Source: Acidobacteriaceae bacterium UBA1795
GTDB taxonomy: Bacteria > Acidobacteriota > Terriglobia > Terriglobales > Acidobacteriaceae
NCBI GenBank assembly: GCA_002314435.1
Contig: DCFV01000046.1
Coordinates: 32,591-58,695 of the forward strand
Direction: 5' to 3'
DNA length: 26,105 nt
The translations under genes were made by a program, and so were the position numbers. Below, in pieces: positions 8,836 through 15,825 of the stretch. The number at the start of each line of letters is the position of its first letter. Position 1 is the first letter of the stretch. Below the pieces are notes generated by a model. That model was not told where the DNA came from. It was given only the letters and a program-made list of their open reading frames with translations, and ran no database searches.

Positions 8836-9678
8836 ATGAGAGCCATGCCCAGCAAGCCCAAACTCGGCCAGAACTTTCTCCACGACGAGACGGCCATTCG
8901 CCGCATCGTTGCGGCACTCGGCGATTGCTCCCGCAGTACCGTGGTCGAAATTGGGCCTGGCCGTGGCGCAGTAACACGGGCGCTCACACAGGCCGCCGCG
9001 CATGTCATCGCCGTGGAGTTGGACACCGAACTGGCAGCTCGCCTGCGCGAGGAGTTCCCGCCCGAACGCCTGACCGTCGTGCACCAGGATGTGCTCGAGT
9101 TCAACTTTGCCGCCGCCGCAGCCAGCACAGGCGAGCCGCTGGCCGTGGTGGGCAACTTGCCCTACTACATCACCTCGCCTATTCTGCTCCGGCTGGCTGC
9201 CTGCCATGCCGCGCTAGACCGCGCAGTGCTGATGATGCAGCGCGAAGTGGCCGAACGTGTGGCTGCCGGACCGGGCTCGCGCGACTATGGTTTGCTCTCG
9301 GTCACCGCGCAGATGCACGGCCCTGTGCAGCAGCTTTTCACGCTGCCGCCGGGCGCCTTCTCGCCGCCGCCGGATGTCCACTCCACCGTGATTCGCTGGC
9401 GGTTCGCGCCCCGCTTCACCGAGTTGGGCGTGGACGAGCTCAGCTTCCTTGAGCTGGTGCGCTCCGCATTTGCTCAAAAGCGCAAGACACTTGCCAACAA
9501 CCTACGCGCTGCTGGCGTTGCGCAGGATGCCGTGGCTCTGGGGCTGGAATTGGCCGGCATCGATGCGCAGGCCAGGGCAGAGGCTCTATCCATCGAGATC
9601 TTTGCCGACCTGTGGAAGGCCCTGCGCGCCACAGCGCATTTCGAGCCACAGCACGCCCCAAGCCCGAAAGCCCACTGA
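8836..9678 (+). CDS. rsmA: 16S rRNA (adenine(1518)-N6/adenine(1519)-N6)-dimethyltransferase
   Basis: RsmA (KsgA) dimethylates two adjacent adenines in the 3' hairpin of 16S rRNA during 30S assembly, using SAM. The 280-residue protein has the N-terminal KLGQNFLHD (9-17), the SAM-binding motif VVEIGPGRGAVT (36-47), an acidic end of strand 2 (VELD, 60-63), and the adenine N6-methyltransferase motif NLPYYITSP (107-115). The C-terminal part contains FSPPPDVHS and the KRKTLANNLR helix typical of KsgA. ATG at 8836 was chosen; ATG at 8845 is an in-frame alternative. A hairpin terminator follows 7 nt after the stop. Confidence 0.96.
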   Translation: MRAMPSKPKLGQNFLHDETAIRRIVAALGDCSRSTVVEIGPGRGAVTRALTQAAAHVIAVELDTELAARLREEFPPERLTVVHQDVLEFNFAAAAASTGEPLAVVGNLPYYITSPILLRLAACHAALDRAVLMMQREVAERVAAGPGSRDYGLLSVTAQMHGPVQQLFTLPPGAFSPPPDVHSTVIRWRFAPRFTELGVDELSFLELVRSAFAQKRKTLANNLRAAGVAQDAVALGLELAGIDAQARAEALSIEIFADLWKALRATAHFEPQHAPSPKAH

Positions 9679-9683
9679 CAAAG

Positions 9684-9718
9684 AAAACTGCCGCGAATAT
9701 TGCCTCTTCGCGGCAGTT
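9684..9718 (-). terminator. Rho-independent terminator between rsmA and the FecR-domain gene
   Basis: A perfect 12-bp inverted repeat pairs 9686-9697 with 9707-9718 (arm AACTGCCGCGAA) with a 9-nt loop. Read on the minus strand the 3' arm runs into TTTTCTTT, a good U tract, so it best ends the FecR-domain transcript. On the plus strand it is followed by a weaker T-rich stretch and could also end the rsmA transcript. Confidence 0.85.
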
Positions 9719-9738
9719 CATTTCATTCGAGCTGGAAC

Positions 9739-11403
9739 TCAGTGGTGCGACGAACCGCCACCGCTTGAAGCTCCGTGTGGGGCTCCACCACCAGCGCCGC
9801 CACCGGCACCGTGCATTGCACCACCGCTAAACGACGGGGCTGAACCGCCGCCGCTCGGGCCGCCTGACGGACGGCCCGCACCCGAACTACCGCCAGATGC
9901 TGGATGAGCACTGGGAGCGCTACTGCCATATGCCGGGTGACCGGAGGATGGCTGCGCAGGCATGATAAATCCGCCCGGGGGTGCAGCGGGACGTCCGGCC
10001 GGAACTCCATTCATCCTTGCACCATTCGCACCGGCCATGCCGCTTACTGGTGCTGGAGTGTAGATCGGACGTGCGATGGCGCCTGAATTCGTCTGAATCT
10101 GCGTCCAACCACGGGCCGGAATCGCTGTCGACTGCACGACGGCGGTGCCGCGATAAGAACCGCCCACGGACGGCTCATGCCCGTAGACAGGCCGCACTGC
10201 AATCGGCTTGAGCGGCTGCACGGTGGTGCCGGCCACCGTCACCGGCGCGTTGCGTGTCCGCAGCGGCGTGGTCGGAGTAGATCCGTGGAAGCGGTTCACA
10301 GCGATCACCGGAGCCGAATGGACGGCATCGCCGTGCTGGGGCGGAATCGGGCCGCCATGTGGCCGGTGAGGCGTGGTGTAGCGGAACGCCGTGGTGCCTA
10401 CGTTCGGCGCCCAAATGCCGTTATACCACCACCATCCGCCACCGCCACCTGGCGACCAACCCCAGCCGATCCCGTCATAATAACCCCACATGCCGCTGGC
10501 ATAGGGCATGTAGCCCCACGGCTCGCACGATGCCCAAGCGTAGTTGTATGGAGTCCACACCCAGTTGCCGCAGCCGTAGGGCTCCCAGCCTGCCATGCCC
10601 GCAGCATAGGGAGACCACACGTAGCCCTGGCCCGGCACGTTGTACCAGTTGCCATTAGCGTCCAGATCGCTCCAAGCCGGGTTTGCCGGCTGCGGTACGT
10701 TCGTGGTCGCCTGCGTCCTCTGCGCTTCCTGCGCGGTCAACTGCTGATCGCGGTCAGAGTTCCACGCGTCCCACGAATCCGACTCAATCGACTCGGAAAG
10801 AACGTAGTTGCCTGGATCGGAGGCATTCAGTCTGGCGCTCTCCCCGCCATGCAGGTCCAGCGCCAGCGCATTGGCGTTATCCAGGTGCGCATTGCCCGAA
10901 AAAACCGCCAGCGTGCCTGGAGGGTTGTCCAGGTCGATGCGAACGACTGTGAATCCGCTCGCGCTCACCGTGTTTCCACTGAAGCGCACCACAAAATGGC
11001 CTGCCGAAGGGTTGCCCTGCAACTCGAAGTAAGCCAGCCCGCTTGTCAGATCCAGTTGAGTCTCCGCGGCCGAGCCCTGCTCGCGCAGCACGGTCAAAGT
11101 CAACGAACTGTTAGGCGAAAGCCGCACCACGCTGCCGTCTTCAAACTGAATCTCCGCGCGGCCGTCCTCGGCAGTGGTAACACGCGTGCCTTCAAACACC
11201 GGCGTATTAACCGGAGCCGGTGAAGCCAAAACCTGATTGTCAATAGAAAGCTCGACCTGCCCGTCCACATCGCTCAGGCGCACTGCCCGGGATCCGGACT
11301 GTGCCGCCGCCGCGCCAGCCATTGCACTTATGGCTACAGTCGCAACCGCTACCCGCAGCACGCCTGCCATTCCGTTCCCGCTTGCTCCCCACGTGCTCTT
11401 CAT
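9739..11403 (-). CDS. Secreted FecR-domain protein with a Trp/Tyr/Gly-rich region
   Basis: This predicted exported protein of 554 residues has a signal peptide (~1-34, cleavage near AAAAQ). A FecR domain (~65-175) follows, with VFEGTRVTTAEDGRAEIQF and DGSVVRLSPNSSL as its typical strands. Residues ~243-335 are very rich in Trp, Tyr, Gly and Pro, with short imperfect repeats such as YVWSPYAAGMAGWEPYG and WVWTPYNYAWASCEPWGYMP. The last ~200 residues are low-complexity Pro/Gly/Ser/Ala. The Trp/Tyr region resembles the DUF6600-type segments often found after FecR domains in environmental bacteria. Unlike classical FecR there is no cytoplasmic anti-sigma part, and no sigma factor or TonB receptor gene is nearby, so iron signalling should not be assumed; an extracytoplasmic or surface-binding role is more likely. 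AAGAAGG precedes the ATG by about 7 nt. Confidence 0.82.
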   Translation of the reverse strand: MKSTWGASGNGMAGVLRVAVATVAISAMAGAAAAQSGSRAVRLSDVDGQVELSIDNQVLASPAPVNTPVFEGTRVTTAEDGRAEIQFEDGSVVRLSPNSSLTLTVLREQGSAAETQLDLTSGLAYFELQGNPSAGHFVVRFSGNTVSASGFTVVRIDLDNPPGTLAVFSGNAHLDNANALALDLHGGESARLNASDPGNYVLSESIESDSWDAWNSDRDQQLTAQEAQRTQATTNVPQPANPAWSDLDANGNWYNVPGQGYVWSPYAAGMAGWEPYGCGNWVWTPYNYAWASCEPWGYMPYASGMWGYYDGIGWGWSPGGGGGWWWYNGIWAPNVGTTAFRYTTPHRPHGGPIPPQHGDAVHSAPVIAVNRFHGSTPTTPLRTRNAPVTVAGTTVQPLKPIAVRPVYGHEPSVGGSYRGTAVVQSTAIPARGWTQIQTNSGAIARPIYTPAPVSGMAGANGARMNGVPAGRPAAPPGGFIMPAQPSSGHPAYGSSAPSAHPASGGSSGAGRPSGGPSGGGSAPSFSGGAMHGAGGGAGGGAPHGASSGGGSSHH

Positions 11404-11527
11404 ATGGAAGCCTTCTTTCCTGTTGACCGCCTCGTCGTCGGTTTAGCTACTCGCTAACCCGGTCCCTAACCTAGATTGGACACCTGCGACGTGGAGAAAG
11501 TCTCGCAAAAATCGTCCGCTGGCGGGT

Positions 11528-12184
11528 TTATTTTGCCGATTCGGACAACAGCATCTCCGCCCTTCGCCGCACTCGCTCCATCACCGCCGAATCCCCAGCC
11601 AGCCGCTCCAGAATGTCGCGAATCGCGCACATCTGCTGCAGCCGCCCATCGCGCACCCCGTCCTGAATGAACTCCATCTCGTGATCCAGGCCAAGCGGGT
11701 CGTGCAGTAGCAGCAGTTCCACGCGTGCGCCTTCCACCACGGTGGAAGCCACAGCTACCAGTGACTCGCCAAGCTCCTGGATTTCCTTGTTCTTTGAATA
11801 GTTGAACTCGCACCCGCCGTTACCATCCGGACCTGAGTAACTCAGCTTTTTCCACCCCTGAAACGCGACCTTCAAGTGGCTCTCGCAACGCCCGTCGCGC
11901 AGCAGATTGTGGCGCCGCACCGTCTCAAAAACCCGGCCGGCAAAGTCGGCGTTCAGCCGGATATCGCGGTCCACAGTCTTAGGCTCGATGAGGTTCGGCG
12001 TGCTTGTGGGCGCATCCCCACGCTCGGCGTGGAAATGCCCGCTACCATCCGCGCGGATCACCAACAACCAGGAGGAAGGAGCCAGACCCGGGTTGGAGTA
12101 TTCCATCCGCAGCGTCGCGCCGGGCTCACCCAGTGCAGGTAGCGCCAGGGCCGCAGCAGCAAGCGCCAGCCACATAGCCTTCAT
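11528..12184 (-). CDS. Secreted protein of unknown function, translationally coupled to ruvC
   Basis: I do not recognise this 218-residue protein. It has a clear signal peptide (MKAMWLALAAAALALPALG) and no further membrane segment. Three Cys residues follow, in GRCES, GGCEF and QMCAI, compatible with one disulfide after export. The N-terminal half looks beta-rich; the C-terminal part from about residue 130 looks helical with charged residues. Its ATG overlaps the ruvC stop (ATGA at 12181-12184), so it is probably translated from the ruvC transcript, an odd pairing of an exported protein with a Holliday-junction resolvase. It is followed after 124 nt by the FecR-domain gene. Confidence 0.72.
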   Translation of the reverse strand: MKAMWLALAAAALALPALGEPGATLRMEYSNPGLAPSSWLLVIRADGSGHFHAERGDAPTSTPNLIEPKTVDRDIRLNADFAGRVFETVRRHNLLRDGRCESHLKVAFQGWKKLSYSGPDGNGGCEFNYSKNKEIQELGESLVAVASTVVEGARVELLLLHDPLGLDHEMEFIQDGVRDGRLQQMCAIRDILERLAGDSAVMERVRRRAEMLLSESAK

Positions 12185-12690
12185 CGCGTTGCCCCCTGCT
12201 GCTCCAGTGTCTGCGCAGTGTGGATGTGGCAGATGGCGATGGCCAGCGCGTCAGCAGCATCGGGCGGCTCCGGCAACTCGTCCAGTTGCAACAGCCGTGC
12301 CACCATGAACTGCACCTGCTCCTTTTTCGCGAGCCCGTAGCCCACCACGCTCGACTTGATCTTGAGCGGTGCGTACTCGGCCAGTGGCAGGCCTTGCATG
12401 GCCGCAGCCAACAGCGCCACCCCGCGCACCTGTCCCAGCTTCAGAGCCGACTTGGCGTTCACCGAGTAAAAGACCTCTTCGATAGCGACCACCTCAGGCT
12501 GCCAGCGTTCCAACTCTGCCGTCAGTTCACCGTAAACCTGCGCCAGCCGCTCCGGTAGCGAACGCGTCTTGGGAAGCCGTATTCCCCCGAAGGCCCGGCA
12601 GATCAGACGAGGCTGGCGGTCCGCGTCGCTCGTCTCCACGACGCCAAAGCCTGTAATCTCTGTGCCGCAGTCGATCCCGAAGACACGCAT
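12181..12690 (-). CDS. ruvC: Holliday junction resolvase RuvC
   Basis: This endonuclease cleaves Holliday junctions with RuvAB. The start at ATG 12690 gives MRVFGID, the usual N-terminus; a TTG nine bases upstream would add three residues. The 169-residue protein carries all four catalytic acids: D7 (GIDCG), E71 (IEEVF), D144 and D147 (PPDAADALAIAICH). The segment SALKLGQVRGVALLAA (81-96) is also family-typical. It lies 80 nt downstream of crtO on the same strand and may be cotranscribed with the carotenoid genes or have its own promoter; the gap shows no convincing terminator. No ruvA or ruvB is in the window. Confidence 0.95.
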   Translation of the reverse strand: MRVFGIDCGTEITGFGVVETSDADRQPRLICRAFGGIRLPKTRSLPERLAQVYGELTAELERWQPEVVAIEEVFYSVNAKSALKLGQVRGVALLAAAMQGLPLAEYAPLKIKSSVVGYGLAKKEQVQFMVARLLQLDELPEPPDAADALAIAICHIHTAQTLEQQGATR

Positions 12691-12770
12691 CGGCTGCAAG
12701 TTTACCGCAACCGCCCAAGCGTCTGCCGGTTACACTTCGGCGAGCCCGAGGGCTTCGCTCAAACACGCGG

Positions 12771-13250
12771 CTAACTCTGCCGCGTCCGGCGATCCATGCG
12801 GCCCAGCACACGGCTGAGCTGCAACCGGTTGGCCCGTTGCGCCAGGATGCACGGCAGATTCGCCGCCAACCCGTACCCTGCCATCACGGCGCAGGCCCAC
12901 GGCGGATTCCAAAGAAAGAAGACGGGAGTGCACAACAGCATGCGCCAGTGCGCGCTCTCGGCGCGGCGCGTTTCGGCTACAAATGCCTCAAGATAGGCAC
13001 GGCTTCGGTTATCCAGGCGCTTCTTGGCCATGCCGCCCAGCCACCGCGCTCCGTCGGGCAACAGCCGCTTCCAGCGATGGATCGCAAACACCGTTCGATA
13101 GAACTTGCCACCCTGCTCCCAAGGGCGCTCTCGCGTGAGCCACCCATCCCGGCCGTACTGAGCGACGGGCTGGCGCAGCATCCAGCACGCCGTGGCCAGA
13201 TGAATCACTGGCCATCCCAGCAGGTTCGCAGCCCAAAAGCCAACGTTCAT
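12771..13250 (-). CDS. crtO: Glycosyl-4,4'-diaponeurosporenoate acyltransferase (CrtO-like)
   Basis: This 159-residue membrane-associated protein should catalyse the last step of a staphyloxanthin-type pathway: esterifying the sugar of the glycosyl carotenoate with a fatty acyl group. Resemblance to remembered S. aureus CrtO is clear in FYRTVFAIHRWKRLLPDG (50-67) and in ETRRAESAHW (93-102), followed by a hydrophobic stretch and ANLPCILAQRANRLQLSRVL (130-149). Hydrophobic segments lie at about 4-24 and 104-135. The start is ATG 13250, which overlaps the crtQ stop (ATGA); an upstream start at 13499 would only add residues from the crtQ region in another frame. It is the last of five coupled carotenoid genes. 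The staphylococcal crtO is also small and clusters with crtP and crtQ. The exact acyl and sugar groups cannot be told. Confidence 0.85.
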   Translation of the reverse strand: MNVGFWAANLLGWPVIHLATACWMLRQPVAQYGRDGWLTRERPWEQGGKFYRTVFAIHRWKRLLPDGARWLGGMAKKRLDNRSRAYLEAFVAETRRAESAHWRMLLCTPVFFLWNPPWACAVMAGYGLAANLPCILAQRANRLQLSRVLGRMDRRTRQS

Positions 13251-14320
13251 AGCTGCCGTCCCCGCCAGGTGACCTTCTGTCCCAGTGAGCGGCGCAGAGC
13301 CGAGCGCGTAAAAAGTGCAAAGAAAAACAGAAGCGGTATCGGGTAAAGCGCGCAGGTAAGTAAGCGAAATGCACCAATCTGGCGTGCGCACCACGCCACC
13401 TGCATCGCAAAGCACAGGTACAGTGCAGAAGCCGCCACCCGCAGCGGCCCGGACGCCATCAGCACCAACAAAAAAGTGGCGCAAAGTGCCGAGAGCCAAA
13501 AGATGGCCATTCCGAGCACGCGCTCGTCAGAAGCAGCGGCTCCGTCAGCAAAGGCTTTCGTCCAGCCCTCGCACAGTTGGCTAAACCCCTCGGGAAACAT
13601 GCGCACCTGCAGCACGCCGCGACCGCCCCGGCAGACACACCGGCCTCCGGCAGCTTCCACCCGCCGGGACAGCGCTACATTCTCCAGGATCTGCCGACGC
13701 ACCGCCGCGTGACCGCCGCTGGCAGCGTAAAGAGTACGCGGGATCAATAGTGACTGGCCGAAGAGCCGTCCGCGCCCCAACAGCCCGAAGCCGCCCGCCC
13801 CGAACGCCATCAGCAGGTTGAAGAACAGTGACAGCTCCTCGTACGTCCTGTGCATCACGTGATATGGCAGCACAGACAGCGCCACCGGTCCAGGCCCCAG
13901 CGCCGCGAAGGTCGCCGTCAGTCGCTCGAATCCTCCCGGCGCAAGCCACGTATCAGCATCGAGAAACAGCAGCAAATCCGCGCGGGCAGCCTCCGCCCCT
14001 TGCGCGCAGGACCATGTCTTGCCGGTCCAGCCTGCGGGCAGTGGACGCGCCGCAAGTACGCGCGTTCCGTGTGCCGTGGCCACCGCAGCGGTGCCGTCCG
14101 CGGAGTGGTCGTCCACCACAATCACCTCGTTCGGACCGGGTCGCGCAGCCAGCAGCGAACTGAGCAGAGGGGGCAGATTATGCTCTTCGTTGCGCGCAGG
14201 AATCACCACCGACACTCCGGCCGCCTGCGCCGCTCCCGCAGGGCTGCACAGCGGCACCCGCACCAGCAGCAGCAGGCCCGCTGGCAAACCCAACGCGCAG
14301 AGCACGAATAGCACGATCAC
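13247..14320 (-). CDS. crtQ: 4,4'-diaponeurosporenoate glycosyltransferase (CrtQ-like, GT2)
   Basis: This membrane-bound family 2 glycosyltransferase of 357 residues is predicted to attach a sugar from a UDP-sugar to the carboxyl group of a C30 carotenoic acid. An N-terminal membrane segment (2-20) precedes the GT-A domain: SVVIPARNEE (37-46), VIVVDD with D70-D71, and the metal-binding DAD at 121-123. The segments SVLPYHVMHRTYEELSLFFN and FPEGFSQLCEGWTKAFADGA match conserved parts of staphylococcal CrtQ as I remember it, as does the C-terminal WRGRQ. Several C-terminal hydrophobic segments follow. The start codon is GTG at 14320, overlapping the crtP stop (GTGA). Its stop overlaps the crtO start. 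A generic GT2 sugar transferase is the alternative, but the neighbours support CrtQ. Confidence 0.9.
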   Translation of the reverse strand: MIVLFVLCALGLPAGLLLLVRVPLCSPAGAAQAAGVSVVIPARNEEHNLPPLLSSLLAARPGPNEVIVVDDHSADGTAAVATAHGTRVLAARPLPAGWTGKTWSCAQGAEAARADLLLFLDADTWLAPGGFERLTATFAALGPGPVALSVLPYHVMHRTYEELSLFFNLLMAFGAGGFGLLGRGRLFGQSLLIPRTLYAASGGHAAVRRQILENVALSRRVEAAGGRCVCRGGRGVLQVRMFPEGFSQLCEGWTKAFADGAAASDERVLGMAIFWLSALCATFLLVLMASGPLRVAASALYLCFAMQVAWCARQIGAFRLLTCALYPIPLLFFFALFTRSALRRSLGQKVTWRGRQL

Positions 14321-15825
14321 CGCGTTCCGCCCTGCTGCTCAAGGATCATACGCGCCACGTGCTGACCGCTCAGCGACACCATAGGCATGCCGCCACCAGG
14401 GTTCACGCTGCCGCCCACAAAAAACAGGTTGTCAAAGTCCCGACTGCGCTTGGGAGCCTTGAACGCAAAATTCTTCTTTCTATCGCAGACCACGCCGTAA
14501 ATCGCACCGCGGTTGGAGTAGTAGCTCTGCTCGATGTCGAACGGGGTCCAAAAGTCTTCCACTACGATGTGCTTGCGCAGATCGGTCAGCCCCATGCGCT
14601 CCAATTTGTCCAGGCACAGCTTCTTCAACTCTACGCAGTCTTCGCGCGTGTAGGGATGCTTGTCGTTAATGTAGGGAATGTGCGGAAGGATCTTGATGTT
14701 GTCGCAGCCGGGCGGGGCCTGCGTGGGATCGCTGCGCGTGGGCGCAACAAGGTAGATGGTTGGATCGTCGGGCAGACGCTTTTCGCGGAATACGCGGTCA
14801 AAGTGCGCCTCCTGCTTGCGCGAATAGAAGAAGTTGTGATGCGCCAGTTGCGGGTACACACGATCGAGCCCGAGGTGAACCACGATGCCCGAGCACGCGG
14901 GCTCAAAGCGGCTGAGCTTCTTCAGTTGCCGCGAAGACTCGCCTAGCAGCTTCTCTGACGCTGGAATCACCTCCATGTTCGAGACAACATAGTCGGCGGG
15001 CAGCACGCGGGTCGTGCTGCCTTCGCACACCACCACCCCGGTCACGCGCCCCGGTTCGCGTTCGATCTTTACTGCCTCGCACCCAAAATGCGACTCTACG
15101 CCCAACTCGTCAAGCCGTCGCGCGAAGGCCCACGCAAACTCGTACATGCCGCCGTTCACATACCAGAGGCCAAACTCCAGCTGAATATTCGGCATCAGGT
15201 TCATGAATCCCGGTGAGTCGTTGGCCGACGAACCTACGTACTTGATGAAGTAAGCGAAGATATCGCGCAGATAGGGATCGCGAATACGCTGGCGAATGGC
15301 GCCTGCCATCGAGTGCCGCCAGTCCATCGCGCGCCCGTCCTTCAGCCCGTAAAAGCGCAGGAATTCGCCGAAGCGATCAAACCCCTGGCGGAGATAGCCG
15401 CGCTCAACCACGTCGTACTGCGCGCGCGAATACTCGACAAAGCGCTCGTAGTCTGCAAAGGCCTCCGTGCCGTCCTTCAGGTGTGCCAGTTCTGCGCGCA
15501 TGTCCTCGGTGCGCTCCCACAGATTGACGACGGTGCCGTCTTCAAAGAAGTTACGCCACTGCGGGTCTACACGGCGCAGATCGATGTAGTCCTCGAGCTT
15601 GCGGCCGTCGCCCTCAAACAGCGGGCGGAAAACCTGTGGGAGCGTGAAGATTGACGGGCCGAGATCGAACTTGAAGCCCTGCGTCTCCAGCACATTCAGC
15701 TTCCCGCCGTGACGCTCATTCTTCTCAATCAGCGTGACGCGCATGCCAGCCTGCGCAAGCGCAATCGCGGCCGACATGCCGCCCAGACCCGCGCCGATCA
15801 CCACGACACGACTCGCACCGCTCAT
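14317..15825 (-). CDS. crtP: 4,4'-diaponeurosporene oxidase (CrtP/CrtNb-like)
   Basis: This FAD-dependent CrtI-family enzyme of 502 residues is predicted to oxidise the terminal methyl group of a C30 carotenoid to an aldehyde. The dinucleotide fold is VVVIGAGLGGMSAA (7-20), with EKNERHGGK after it. Conserved blocks include FIKYVGSSANDSP, SNMEVIPASEKLL, YPQLAHHNFFYSR, LPDDPTIYLVAPTRSDPTQA, GLTDLRKHIVVEDFWTP and the C-terminal FAD-contact FFVGGSVNPGGGMPMVSLSG. These agree closely with remembered S. aureus CrtP and differ from the other desaturase in this cluster, which looks like CrtN. The ATG overlaps the upstream AldH stop (ATGA, 15822-15825) and its stop overlaps crtQ. Confidence 0.92.
   Translation of the reverse strand: MSGASRVVVIGAGLGGMSAAIALAQAGMRVTLIEKNERHGGKLNVLETQGFKFDLGPSIFTLPQVFRPLFEGDGRKLEDYIDLRRVDPQWRNFFEDGTVVNLWERTEDMRAELAHLKDGTEAFADYERFVEYSRAQYDVVERGYLRQGFDRFGEFLRFYGLKDGRAMDWRHSMAGAIRQRIRDPYLRDIFAYFIKYVGSSANDSPGFMNLMPNIQLEFGLWYVNGGMYEFAWAFARRLDELGVESHFGCEAVKIEREPGRVTGVVVCEGSTTRVLPADYVVSNMEVIPASEKLLGESSRQLKKLSRFEPACSGIVVHLGLDRVYPQLAHHNFFYSRKQEAHFDRVFREKRLPDDPTIYLVAPTRSDPTQAPPGCDNIKILPHIPYINDKHPYTREDCVELKKLCLDKLERMGLTDLRKHIVVEDFWTPFDIEQSYYSNRGAIYGVVCDRKKNFAFKAPKRSRDFDNLFFVGGSVNPGGGMPMVSLSGQHVARMILEQQGGTR

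Noticed and set aside
10177..11223. Long plus-strand open frame (about 348 codons) opposite the FecR-domain gene
   Set aside because: It is Arg/His/Pro-rich with no motif and mirrors a minus-strand gene that has a signal peptide, a FecR domain and a ribosome-binding site; a typical GC-rich antisense shadow.
12741..12754. Hairpin-like sequence between crtO and ruvC
   Set aside because: The loop would be only 2 nt and there is no T run, so it is not a credible terminator.
13251..13499. Possible 83-residue N-terminal extension of CrtO
   Set aside because: The extra part lies wholly within crtQ in another frame; the ATG at 13250 overlaps the crtQ stop and gives a length matching the CrtO family.
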